Positions 48,435 to 55,896 of a stretch of DNA of 59,200 nt are shown here, in pieces. The DNA is taken from assembly GCA_017561205.1 (NCBI GenBank), contig JAFZDL010000081.1:1-59200 (forward strand), given 5' to 3'. The notes under the pieces were generated by a model. The model did not search any database. It was not told the DNA's origin and worked only from the letters and a program-made list of their open reading frames with translations. This stretch comes from Oscillospiraceae bacterium (GTDB lineage Bacteria > Bacillota > Clostridia > Oscillospirales > Oscillospiraceae). How positions within the stretch are numbered: position 1 is the stretch's first letter; every line of letters begins with the position of its first letter. A program made the position numbers and the translations under genes.

Positions 48435-49172
48435 ATGCAAATGCTTGAAATGTTTTACGATCAGATCCAGGACGCTGTGGACCGCAAGGTTCCCTTTGTG
48501 ATCCCCATCGGCACCATGGAGTACCACGCAAAGCACGCATCCTGCGGCACTGACACTTTGGTGGTTACCGGCTGCCTGCGGGAGTTGGCTAAGGAGAAAG
48601 AGATCGTGATCTGTCCTCCTATCTGGTACGGCGTGGCTTCCTACGCAGTTTGCGAGCCCAAGCCCAGCCACTTCCATGTGGACGAGGACGCTTATGTAAA
48701 TTATCTGTACTACATTCTGAAGTCTATGATCGATGCCGGTCATAAGAATATCTACTTAGTACCCCATCACCAGACCGAGGGCGCAGGCTTGATGCCCATG
48801 ACCATTGCCTGCCATAAGGCAGCCAAGAAGGTGACCATGGAGTATATGGAGCAGAAGCTCGGCAAGGGCTGGTGGGGCAGCGATGCCTACGCAAGCTACT
48901 ACGAGGATATGGGCTCCGAGGACGATCCCTTCTCCTATATTAAGGTGATCCCCCTGATCGGCGCCGAGGCACAGATCAAGTGCGGTGGCTTCGACCACGC
49001 AGGCAAGTGGGAGACCTCTTTGCTGATGGGCACCTACCCCGAGCTGGTTGATCTGAACCGCTGCAAGGACAACACCGAGTGGTTCGCCAAGAGCGCCGTC
49101 GAGGCCAGCGCTGAGACCGGTAAGCACATGGTGGAGTGCACCCTGGAGTGGCTCCGGGAGGCTATTCAGTAA
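48435..49172 (+). CDS. Creatininase-family amidohydrolase, 245 aa
   Basis: Metal ligands: E29, H31 and D40 in PIGTMEYHAKHASCGTD, and DHAGKWETS later (His and the ETS motif). Creatininase opens the cyclic amide of creatinine; other members hydrolyse lactams, cyclic or sugar-linked amides, or the ring of dehydro-inosose. The neighbours include a kinase and NagA/NagB-like enzymes, so creatinine itself is unlikely as the sole substrate. RBS AAAAGGAG, ATG 48435. Confidence 0.85.
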   Translation: MQMLEMFYDQIQDAVDRKVPFVIPIGTMEYHAKHASCGTDTLVVTGCLRELAKEKEIVICPPIWYGVASYAVCEPKPSHFHVDEDAYVNYLYYILKSMIDAGHKNIYLVPHHQTEGAGLMPMTIACHKAAKKVTMEYMEQKLGKGWWGSDAYASYYEDMGSEDDPFSYIKVIPLIGAEAQIKCGGFDHAGKWETSLLMGTYPELVDLNRCKDNTEWFAKSAVEASAETGKHMVECTLEWLREAIQ

Positions 49173-49181
49173 GTTTTTTGT

Positions 49182-49212
49182 CATTGCCACGGCGCTTTTG
49201 CGCTGTGGCAAT
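49182..49212. repeat. Short palindrome related to repeat family A
   Basis: ATTGCCACGGCG / CGCTGTGGCAAT ending GGCAATCTC, the same GGCAATCTC as in family A. It may also terminate transcription after the creatininase gene. Confidence 0.5.
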
Positions 49213-49385
49213 CTCTCTAGTTAACTGAAAAATGACAGCAGGGAACGGACAGTGTGTTGCTCCTTGCTGTTTTTGCGCGATTTATTACGGTAAAGTGCTG
49301 AAATTTGAAGGGCGTTGATAAGCGGTTTTTGTGTAAAAATACAGAAAAACGCAAAAAGTGTGTTTCGTACAGAGAAATTTGTGCG

Positions 49386-49421
49386 CAACCGGTTGACAAA
49401 CTGGGATTCAGGGTGTATAAT
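49386..49421 (+). promoter_or_regulatory. ABC importer promoter with CAACCGGTTG operator
   Basis: TTGACA (49393-49398), 17 bases, TATAAT (49416-49421). The dyad GCAACCGGTTGAC overlaps the -35 and has the centre of LacI-family operators. Confidence 0.75.
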
Positions 49422-49468
49422 CAGCCCATCAATTGATTCACCAAGAATCAGCAAAGGAGATTAAGATT

Positions 49469-50488
49469 ATGAAAAAAGTATTAGCGCTTGTTTTGGTAGC
49501 CGTGATGCTGTTTGGCTTGGCTGCTTGCACGGCAAAGCCTGCAGACCCCGCTGCAAGCGAACCCACCGCTACCGAAGCAACCAAGGCTGAAACTGCTGAC
49601 AAGAAGTTCACCATTGGTATCTGTCAGTTTGTGCCCCACCCTGCACTGGATCAGGCAACCAAGGGCTTCAAGGAAGCCGTTACCAAGGAACTGGGCGCTG
49701 ACAAGGTTACCTTCAATGAGCAGAACGCAGCCGGCGAGGCTTCCAACTGCTCCACCATCGTCAACGGCCTGGTTTCCTCTAAGGTAGACCTGATCATGGC
49801 AAACGCTACTCCCGCTGTGGCAGCTGCTTACAACGCAACAGAAGAGATCCCCATTCTGGGCACCTCCGTTACCGAGTATGGCGCAGCCCTGGGCATTAAG
49901 GATTTCTCCGGTACCGTTGGCGCAAACGTTTCCGGTACTTCCGACCTGGCTAACCTGGACAAGCAGGCTCAGATGATCCTGGATTGGTTCCCCGCAACCA
50001 AGAAGGTCGCTCTGCTGTACTGCTCCGGCGAAGCTAACTCCCAGTTCCAGGTTGATAAGGTTGCTGCCTATCTGAAGGGCAAGAACGTTGAGACCAAGAT
50101 GTTCAGCTTTGCTGATACCAGCGATATGATGGCTGTTGCACAGTCTGCTTGTGACTATGCTGATGTGATCTATGTTCCCACCGATAACACTGTTGCAAAC
50201 AATGCTACCGCTATCGACAGTATCGCCCGCACAGCTAAGAAGCCCATCATCGCCGGTGAGTCCGGTATCTGCGGCGGCTGCGGTGTTGCTACTTTGTCCA
50301 TCGACTACTACGACTTGGGCTACGCCACCGGTATGATGGCTGTTAAGATCCTGCGTGACGGCGCTGACATCACCAAGATGCCCATTGAGTACGCACCCAA
50401 GGAAACCGCTCTGTACAACGAGGAGATCTGCAAGGCTCTGGGCGTTACTCCTCTGGAAGGCTACGAAAAGCTGGCCGTAGAAAAATAA
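49469..50488 (+). CDS. ABC importer substrate-binding lipoprotein (TrpX-type)
   Basis: 339 aa. The signal peptide ends at lipobox LAAC (Cys about 19), followed by an A/T/E-rich spacer. The mature domain has KFTIGICQFVPHPALDQATKGFKEAV, NGLVSSKVDLIMANATPAVAAAY and ETALYNEEICKALGV, the features of the PF04392-type (TrpX-like) binding proteins. TrpXYZ systems import tryptophan or related compounds. Here the gene follows the catabolic block, so the ligand may be its substrate. ATG 49469 follows AAAGGAG. Confidence 0.85.
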   Translation: MKKVLALVLVAVMLFGLAACTAKPADPAASEPTATEATKAETADKKFTIGICQFVPHPALDQATKGFKEAVTKELGADKVTFNEQNAAGEASNCSTIVNGLVSSKVDLIMANATPAVAAAYNATEEIPILGTSVTEYGAALGIKDFSGTVGANVSGTSDLANLDKQAQMILDWFPATKKVALLYCSGEANSQFQVDKVAAYLKGKNVETKMFSFADTSDMMAVAQSACDYADVIYVPTDNTVANNATAIDSIARTAKKPIIAGESGICGGCGVATLSIDYYDLGYATGMMAVKILRDGADITKMPIEYAPKETALYNEEICKALGVTPLEGYEKLAVEK

Positions 50489-50504
50489 TATAGTTTGATT
50501 TCTT

Positions 50505-50536
50505 AGTGCAGCCGCTGAGATTCAGCGGCTGCACTT
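50505..50536 (+). other. Intercistronic hairpin between binding protein and permease genes
   Basis: AGTGCAGCCGCTGA-gat-TCAGCGGCTGCACT without a strong T run, a typical mRNA-stabilising or attenuating hairpin in importer operons. Confidence 0.7.
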
Positions 50537-50582
50537 AAGGTGTGTTTGGAGAAAAATTTATCCGTTGGAGGATTCCCCTTAT

Positions 50583-51548
50583 ATGGAACGCTTATTGAAT
50601 TTCGGCAATGCGTTGCCGGGTGTTTTGTCCCTGGGTCTGATCTGGGGCATTATGGCCATTGGCCTGTTTATTACTTATAAAATTCTGGAACTGTCCGACT
50701 TGACGGTGGACGGCTCTTTCTGCACCGGCGGCGCTGTGTGTATCGTGATGATGGCCATGGGCCAACCCACCTGGCTGGCAATGGTCTGCGCTTTCCTGGC
50801 CGGTATGCTTACCGGCGCGGTTACAGGCTTTTTGCATACTACCTGCAAGATCCCGGCTATTTTAGCTGGTATTTTGACCCAGTTGGGTTTGTGGACGATC
50901 AATATGATCATTATGGGCATAGAAAAGGGCGAGCTGGTCTCTACCCTCACCATTCCTGCCCGGAACAGTAAACCCCTGGTGTCTGCAATGTTTTTGAAAA
51001 CTGCATTGAACGGCACCAAGCCTGTCTATATGTATCCCCCCTTTGTGTTGGTGGTGATTACCGCTTGTATCATCGGTCTTCTGTACTGGTTCTTTGGTAC
51101 GGAGCGGGGTGCATCCATCCGCGCTACCGGCGCCAATGAGCATATGGCAAGAGCCCAGGGTATTAACACCAATGCCAACAAGATGCTCGGCTTGATGCTG
51201 GCCAACGGTTTGGTGGCCCTGTCCGGTTCTCTGTTTGCCCAGTACAACGGCAACAGTGAAATCAATATGGGTCGTGGCGCTATTGTTATCGGACTGGCTG
51301 CCATCATCATCGGCGATGTGCTGTTCGGCAAACTGTTTAAGAACTTTGCGCTGAAGCTGCTGGCTGTCAGCTTCGGTGCCATTGTCTACTACCTGGTCAT
51401 CCAGGCAGTTTTGACACTATTGCAGGTAGACTCTCAGTATCTGAAACTGATGTCCGCTGCCATTGTGGCCATCTTCCTGACTGTACCCAATTTGGGCGGC
51501 CACAGTTTCAAAAAACATAAAAAGGAGGCACCGGTATGCTCGAAATAA
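50583..51548 (+). CDS. ABC importer permease (TrpY/branched-chain-like)
   Basis: 321 aa. About eight to nine hydrophobic helices with the branched-chain permease layout: SLGLIWGIMAIGLFITYKILELSDLTVDGSFCTGGAV, GAVTGFLHTTCKIPAILAGILTQ, and GTERGASIRATGANEHMARAQGINTNANKMLGLMLANGLVALSGSLFA, the EAA-like region that contacts the ATPase. ATG 50583 has GGAGGAT upstream. The stop overlaps the ATPase gene by 13 bases. Confidence 0.88.
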   Translation: MERLLNFGNALPGVLSLGLIWGIMAIGLFITYKILELSDLTVDGSFCTGGAVCIVMMAMGQPTWLAMVCAFLAGMLTGAVTGFLHTTCKIPAILAGILTQLGLWTINMIIMGIEKGELVSTLTIPARNSKPLVSAMFLKTALNGTKPVYMYPPFVLVVITACIIGLLYWFFGTERGASIRATGANEHMARAQGINTNANKMLGLMLANGLVALSGSLFAQYNGNSEINMGRGAIVIGLAAIIIGDVLFGKLFKNFALKLLAVSFGAIVYYLVIQAVLTLLQVDSQYLKLMSAAIVAIFLTVPNLGGHSFKKHKKEAPVCSK

Positions 51549-52330
51549 TTGATATCCACAAGACCTTTAATGCCGGTACCATCAACGAAAAGCGCGCCCT
51601 GCAGGGCGTAAGCCTGCATTTGAAGCCCGGCGATTTTGTCACCGTTATCGGCGGTAACGGCGCAGGTAAGAGTACCCTTATGAACTCCGTATCCGGCGCA
51701 TACCCCGTGGATGAGGGCAAGATTCTCATTGACGGCGTGGATGTAACCCACCTGCCGGAGCATAAGCGGGCCCAGTATATCGGCCGTGTGTTCCAGGATC
51801 CTATGATGGGTACTGCCGCGACTATGCAGATCGAAGAAAACCTGGCATTGGCTGCCCGGCGTGGCAAGATCCGTACACTGCGTACCGGTATCACCAAAAA
51901 GGAGCGGGCGCTCTATAAGGAGCAGTTGGCAACTTTGGGCCTGGGCCTGGAAGACCGAATGACCGCCAAGGTCGGCCTGCTGTCCGGTGGCCAACGCCAG
52001 GCGCTGACCCTGCTGATGGCAACCCTGCAGAAGCCCAAGCTGCTGCTGTTGGACGAGCATACTGCCGCCCTGGACCCCAAGACCGCAGCCAAGGTGCTGG
52101 AGACCACCCAGCGCATTGTGGAGAGAGATAATCTGACCACTTTAATGATCACCCATAATATGCGTGATGCCATCACCTATGGCAACCGTCTGATTATGAT
52201 GTACGACGGTCGCATTGTTGTAGACGTGTCCGGCGAGGAGAAGAAGAAGCTTACCGTGGAACAGCTGCTAAGCCTGTTCAGCAAGGCCAGCGGTTCTGAC
52301 GAAGTCAACGACAAGCTCCTGCTGTCCTAA
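51536..52330 (+). CDS. ABC importer ATPase (TrpZ-type)
   Basis: 264 aa. Walker A GGNGAGKST, Q-loop VFQDPMMG, signature LSGGQRQAL, Walker B LLLLDEHTAALDP, H-loop ITHNM. It energises uptake with the permease and binding lipoprotein upstream. RBS AAAGGAGG inside the permease gene. A bidirectional terminator follows. Confidence 0.93.
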   Translation: MLEIIDIHKTFNAGTINEKRALQGVSLHLKPGDFVTVIGGNGAGKSTLMNSVSGAYPVDEGKILIDGVDVTHLPEHKRAQYIGRVFQDPMMGTAATMQIEENLALAARRGKIRTLRTGITKKERALYKEQLATLGLGLEDRMTAKVGLLSGGQRQALTLLMATLQKPKLLLLDEHTAALDPKTAAKVLETTQRIVERDNLTTLMITHNMRDAITYGNRLIMMYDGRIVVDVSGEEKKKLTVEQLLSLFSKASGSDEVNDKLLLS

Positions 52331-52332
52331 GA

Positions 52333-52366
52333 AATACCCCCCGCTCCAAAAGGAGCGGGGGGTTCT
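52333..52366. terminator. Bidirectional terminator
   Basis: ACCCCCCGCTCC-aaaa-GGAGCGGGGGGTT between the convergent ATPase and lipoprotein genes. Confidence 0.9.
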
Positions 52367-52372
52367 ATGTGC

Positions 52373-53329
52373 TTAATAATGCAGGTAACTCCAACTGGTA
52401 GAGAGTATCATATCCACGGGATAGTTGCTGTCTGTGGATTCAGTGACCTTCAAATTACCGTTGCCCATCAAAACCATTTTGATGGTAGTGCTATACCACT
52501 GATCAGTGATTAAGATTTCGGTGTCGGTTAGGTCCACCTCGGCGGGGTGCATACCGGCACCGTGGCGGTAGTATTCCTTACCACCATAGGCAACGGGGGG
52601 TCTGTTCTTATCGATGTCTTCCTCGTTGGCGGAGAACATAGCATCCAGCAACAGGCAGTAGACACCTTCTCCATAACCGCCGTTATCCCAAAAAGAGATG
52701 CCCCGGGCGGAGATGGTCTCCTCATCATAGGGAATATATGCCTGAGAAATGTACTCCGGATTGGCGTCATCACTGCAGATTTTGAGATTTGTATTGGGAT
52801 TCAGAATATCTGCGGCATTGCAAACAGTGCAGACACCGTTTTCAAAAGTATGGGAACCCACAGAGCCTTCTGTTGCGCCGCAGCTGGTGCAGGTCTTGGG
52901 CGCTTGGCAAGTAGCATCTTTCCAGGTGTGCATATGAGGGGGTTCTGTAGATTTTGTGGTAGGAGTGGTGGCGGGTTTTGTGGTGGGGGTCGTAGTGGGC
53001 TTTACAGTGGGCTTCGTGGTAGGAGTGGTTGAGGGCTTCACTGCGGGCTTCGTGGTAGGAGCAGTAGTGGGGTTCGCAGTAGGCTTTGTGGTAGGAACTG
53101 CTGTGGGCTTTGTAGAGGAAGGATCCGTGGCTGTTGTTGCCTCGGTAGCTACGGTGGACTCGTCGGTTACATCGGTAGCAGCAGTAGATTCAGCAGTAGG
53201 TTCAGCGCTGGGTGCGGTAGTCGCTACTGTGGTGGGGGAGGTTCCTTTTTGCTCAGTTTTCTTTTTGCCACAGGCGGCCAGGGAAAGACAAAGAACTAAC
53301 GCCAGGGTAAAGGAAAGCGCTTTTTTCAT
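52373..53329 (-). CDS. Surface lipoprotein with long Thr/Pro-rich stalk
   Basis: 318 aa from ATG 53329 (MKKALSFTLALVLCLSLAACGKKK), lipobox Cys about 20. A low-complexity stalk (about 30-120) of TTKP/TTPT repeats follows, then CxxC units (CQAPKTCTSCGATEG, CTVCNAAD) and a C-terminal beta-rich domain ending SWSYLHY. It is anchored in the membrane with the stalk reaching through the wall. The frame stays open to 53674 but that part covers a terminator hairpin and an inverted repeat; it has no start with an RBS, so it is leader. RBS GAGGTAAT. Confidence 0.85.
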   Translation of the reverse strand: MKKALSFTLALVLCLSLAACGKKKTEQKGTSPTTVATTAPSAEPTAESTAATDVTDESTVATEATTATDPSSTKPTAVPTTKPTANPTTAPTTKPAVKPSTTPTTKPTVKPTTTPTTKPATTPTTKSTEPPHMHTWKDATCQAPKTCTSCGATEGSVGSHTFENGVCTVCNAADILNPNTNLKICSDDANPEYISQAYIPYDEETISARGISFWDNGGYGEGVYCLLLDAMFSANEEDIDKNRPPVAYGGKEYYRHGAGMHPAEVDLTDTEILITDQWYSTTIKMVLMGNGNLKVTESTDSNYPVDMILSTSWSYLHY

Positions 53330-53345
53330 AATATTACCTCTTTCT

Positions 53346-53376
53346 AATAAAAAATGCGCAGCAGAAGCTGCGCACG
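53346..53376 (-). terminator. Leader terminator or attenuator upstream of the lipoprotein gene
   Basis: On the minus strand TGCGCAGC-ttct-GCTGCGCA is followed by TTTTTTATT, only about 17 bases before the start codon. A transcript from further upstream would stop here unless relieved. Confidence 0.7.
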
Positions 53377-53399
53377 AAAAACACAGCCTCCTGCTTGCG

Positions 53400-53506
53400 C
53401 CACACAAGTTCAACATTCTTTTAGAGAAAGTCAAATTAGGAGAACGTGTTTTTACCATAAGGATAAAAACATTTTCTCCAAAAGAATATGATATAAACTT
53501 GTGTGG
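53400..53506. repeat. 107-bp near-palindrome with 11-bp inverted ends
   Basis: Ends CCACACAAGTT (53400-53410) and AACTTGTGTGG (53496-53506). Inner blocks TTCTTTT, GGAGAA and GTTTTTA also pair, giving one long imperfect hairpin. It could be a MITE-like remnant or the structured part of the lipoprotein leader. Confidence 0.6.
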
Positions 53507-53557
53507 CAGGAATATTGTAGCAGTTACTTTCAAAAAATGCAAGGCTTTTCTGTCGAA

Positions 53558-53583
53558 AAAGCCCCGCCTAAAGGCGAGGCTAA
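53558..53583 (-). terminator. Terminator of the yitT-azlC-azlD operon
   Basis: On the minus strand GCCTCGCC-ttta-GGCGGGGC is followed by TTTTT, just after the stop at 53599. Confidence 0.85.
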
Positions 53584-53598
53584 AGAAAGACGGATGAA

Positions 53599-53916
53599 TC
53601 AGAAAATCACTTGTACCAGTATCATATAAAACACTGTGCCGGCGCCGATGCTCAGCAGGCTGTTTCGTTTCCACAGATGCAAAAGAGCAACGAACACAAT
53701 TCCCAGCAGTTCCGGAATGCCATAGGGATAAGCCAGAGGTGTGACCTCTTTCAGACAGTACACCACCAGCATACCCATAATGGCGCAGGGGAGAACCTTG
53801 CCTAAATACAGGATCAGCTCCGGGGTTTTTCGCTTTTCGCCGAAAATCAAAAAGGGCAAAAACCGGGTGGACATGGTGACCAATGCGACCACAACGATCA
53901 AAGCGATTTTATACAT
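53599..53916 (-). CDS. azlD: AzlD-family branched-chain amino acid exporter subunit
   Basis: 105 aa with three to four membrane helices: ALIVVVALVTMSTRFLPFLIF, YLGKVLPCAIMGMLVVYCL, IPELLGIVFVALLHLWKRNSLLSIGAGTVFYMIL. Residues TRFLPF and the MG-ML centre are typical of AzlD. It pairs with AzlC, whose gene overlaps it by 8 bases. Confidence 0.88.
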   Translation of the reverse strand: MYKIALIVVVALVTMSTRFLPFLIFGEKRKTPELILYLGKVLPCAIMGMLVVYCLKEVTPLAYPYGIPELLGIVFVALLHLWKRNSLLSIGAGTVFYMILVQVIF

Positions 53917-54601
53917 TGTCCTGCCTCCTTCCTGTCTTGCGGGAGATGGTCAGCAGCAGGGCAATCATAACCATAGAGGGGATTAGAAAAATATTCTGTC
54001 CGAAAATCAACAAGCACAGCAGGGTAGAACCCACACCGATGATAGCCGGCAAATGGTTTTTGTGGCTGAGCCACTGTTCTACAAACATAGTCACAAACAG
54101 CGCTGTCAGCACAAATTCCACACCCGCAAAGCTGATGGGCAGCAAACTCATCAGATTGCCCAAACTGCAACCGATGATCCAGTAGATATGATTGAAAAGG
54201 GTCACCAAAAAGCAGTATGTATGGCGGGTCATGCCCTCCGGGGGCTCATTTTGGGTGACCAGGGAGTAAGTCTCATCGGTAAGACCGAAAATCATATAGG
54301 TTTTTTTCTTGCCGGCGCCCTTATAGGGAGTCAAAAGGGAAATGCCGTAGAAAATATGCCGGGCGTTGACCAGGAATGTGGCGATGGCCACACTGATAAG
54401 GCTTGCATGGTCGGCAATCAGGCTCACTGCCAGATACTGACCGGAACCGGCAAACATAGTAAGCGCCATAATGGCGGCCCAACCCACACCCAGGCCGGTC
54501 TTTTCGCCTAAAAGGATACCAAAGCCCGCACCTAAAAATAGGTAGCCGGTTAGGACAGGAACGGTGTCCAAAAATGTAGTTTTCAGAGCTTTACGGTTCA
54601 T
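53909..54601 (-). CDS. azlC: AzlC-family branched-chain amino acid exporter subunit
   Basis: 230 aa, about seven membrane helices. Family sequence: DTVPVLTGYLFLGAGFGILLG, MALTMFAGSGQYLAVSLI, FLVNARHIFYGISLLTPYKG and FGLTDETYSLV. AzlCD exports branched-chain amino acids or analogues. The start overlaps the YitT-like gene by 11 bases, and azlD overlaps its 3' end. Confidence 0.9.
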   Translation of the reverse strand: MNRKALKTTFLDTVPVLTGYLFLGAGFGILLGEKTGLGVGWAAIMALTMFAGSGQYLAVSLIADHASLISVAIATFLVNARHIFYGISLLTPYKGAGKKKTYMIFGLTDETYSLVTQNEPPEGMTRHTYCFLVTLFNHIYWIIGCSLGNLMSLLPISFAGVEFVLTALFVTMFVEQWLSHKNHLPAIIGVGSTLLCLLIFGQNIFLIPSMVMIALLLTISRKTGRRQDNV

Positions 54602-55193
54602 GCTTTGCCTCCGTGGGGAAATTAAAACGCTGGACGATGCCCACCAGCTTGCTGGAAAGTAGCACCGTCAGCAGGGAAAATCCAATTCGCTGTACCGGGA
54701 TATAACTTAAGGAAAGGAGCAGTACAGTAATATCGGAAATCATATAGAAATACTCGATTTTCGTCTTAAAAATATGGCTTAATATGATTGCCAGGGCATC
54801 GTCACCACAGGGAGCGCCGCCTATCCGTACGCACAATCCGCAGCCTATGCCTACGAAAACAGCACCAAGCAGCGCCGCCGCCAGAGGATATTGCGCCAGT
54901 TCCGGAAAGACGGGGGGAAATTGCTCAAAGATGCGATAAAAGCCACTGAAGCCAACTGCGGCAATCAGAGAGTAGAACAAAAAGGATTTGCCCAATGCCT
55001 TCCACCCGGCGGCATAGCAGATAATGTTGATCACCAAGGCGGAAATTGCCGGGGTGATGTGCAGCCAATGGTGCAGCAGTAGGGTAAGGCCTAACTGACC
55101 GCCCTCGGTAACGCCGGACAATGCGTGGATATGGCATAAACCAAAGGCCAGTATGCAGCTGCCCAACAGGGTTACCAAACATCGCTTTACCAT
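54591..55193 (-). CDS. YitT/YczE-family membrane protein, 200 aa
   Basis: ATG 55193 follows GGGGAGGT. Five hydrophobic helices: CLVTLLGSCILAFGLCHI, ALVINIICYAAGWKALG, SFLFYSLIAAVGFSGFYRIF, AALLGAVFVGIGCGLCVRIGGAPCGDDALAIILSH, YMISDITVLLLSLSYIP. The G-x-G-C-x-x-R-x-x-G-A-P-C-G-D-D motif is the YczE/YitT signature. Function unknown; co-transcribed with azlCD. Confidence 0.82.
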   Translation of the reverse strand: MVKRCLVTLLGSCILAFGLCHIHALSGVTEGGQLGLTLLLHHWLHITPAISALVINIICYAAGWKALGKSFLFYSLIAAVGFSGFYRIFEQFPPVFPELAQYPLAAALLGAVFVGIGCGLCVRIGGAPCGDDALAIILSHIFKTKIEYFYMISDITVLLLSLSYIPVQRIGFSLLTVLLSSKLVGIVQRFNFPTEAKHEP

Positions 55194-55264
55194 TGCGCAC
55201 CTCCCCAAATAATCCCTTTTAATATAGGCATAAATCAACAAAATGTCAATACTACAAAAAACAC

Positions 55265-55293
55265 TTGTCATTTCGTTTTTTTGCTGTTATCAT
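55265..55293 (+). promoter_or_regulatory. Promoter (TTGTCA - 17 - TATCAT)
   Basis: It precedes the flavoprotein gene by about 20 bases. Confidence 0.6.
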
Positions 55294-55314
55294 AAAGAAT
55301 AAGGAGGCGTGATT

Positions 55315-55839
55315 ATGCAAAAGGAAATAAATGTTTGCGACTATGCCGGCCAAATTTTGGCGGGTGTGGAAAAGGGCGCTCTGCTCACAACGAAGGCCGG
55401 GGATGAAGTGAATACTATGACCATCGGCTGGGGTCATTTGGGTGTTGAATGGAGCAAACCGATTTTTGTTGTCTATGTGCGGCAAAGCCGCCATACCAAG
55501 GCGATTTTGGATAAAAACGGGGAGTTTACCGTAAACATCCCGGTTGGCCCTATCGATAAGAAAATTTTGGGTATCTGTGGCACAAAATCCGGCCGGGATA
55601 TGGACAAATTTAAGGAGCTGGGACTGACCCTGGTGCCGGGACAGACTGTGTCCGTGCCGGCCATTGCGGAACTTCCGCTGACTTTGGAATGTAAGGTCAT
55701 CTATCAGCAGGACCAGGACCTGTCCGCCCTGGAGCCTGCCTACCGGGAGCATAGCTATCCTGCCGGCACGGTAGAGGAAAATAATTTCCACACCGCCTAC
55801 TACGGCGAAATCACTGCTGCCTACATTTTGGAAGATTGA
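55315..55839 (+). CDS. Flavin reductase-like (FMN-binding split-barrel) protein, 174 aa
   Basis: ATG 55315 follows AAGGAGG; the earlier GTG at 55309 is too close. Sequence features: GKGALLTTKAGDEVNTMTIGWGHLGVEWSKPIFVVYVRQSRHTKAILDKNGEFTVNIP, typical of the flavin reductase-like domain in anaerobes (flavoredoxin type). It binds FMN and transfers electrons; partner unknown. Its stop overlaps the -35 of the gpsA promoter. Confidence 0.87.
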   Translation: MQKEINVCDYAGQILAGVEKGALLTTKAGDEVNTMTIGWGHLGVEWSKPIFVVYVRQSRHTKAILDKNGEFTVNIPVGPIDKKILGICGTKSGRDMDKFKELGLTLVPGQTVSVPAIAELPLTLECKVIYQQDQDLSALEPAYREHSYPAGTVEENNFHTAYYGEITAAYILED

Positions 55840-55863
55840 CAATCCCCGGGAAATAGGTATCAT
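55836..55863 (+). promoter_or_regulatory. gpsA promoter (TTGACA - 16 - TATCAT)
   Basis: The -35 overlaps the stop codon of the flavoprotein gene. Confidence 0.65.
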
Positions 55864-55896
55864 ATAGAAAATACTTTTTGAAGGAAAGATGCAATT

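Noticed and set aside
47204-49172. Creatinine degradation pathway
   Set aside because: Both enzyme families fit, but the surrounding kinase, NagA/NagB-like, TIM and sugar-binding proteins do not. The M24 active site alone is not proof of creatine as substrate.
52956-53597. Plus-strand frame with Val/Gly-rich product opposite the lipoprotein
   Set aside because: It is the reverse of the Thr/Pro stalk repeats and does not look like a real protein.
53330-53674. N-terminal extension of the lipoprotein to 53674
   Set aside because: It would translate a terminator hairpin and a palindrome and would bury the signal peptide; ATG 53329 has a RBS.
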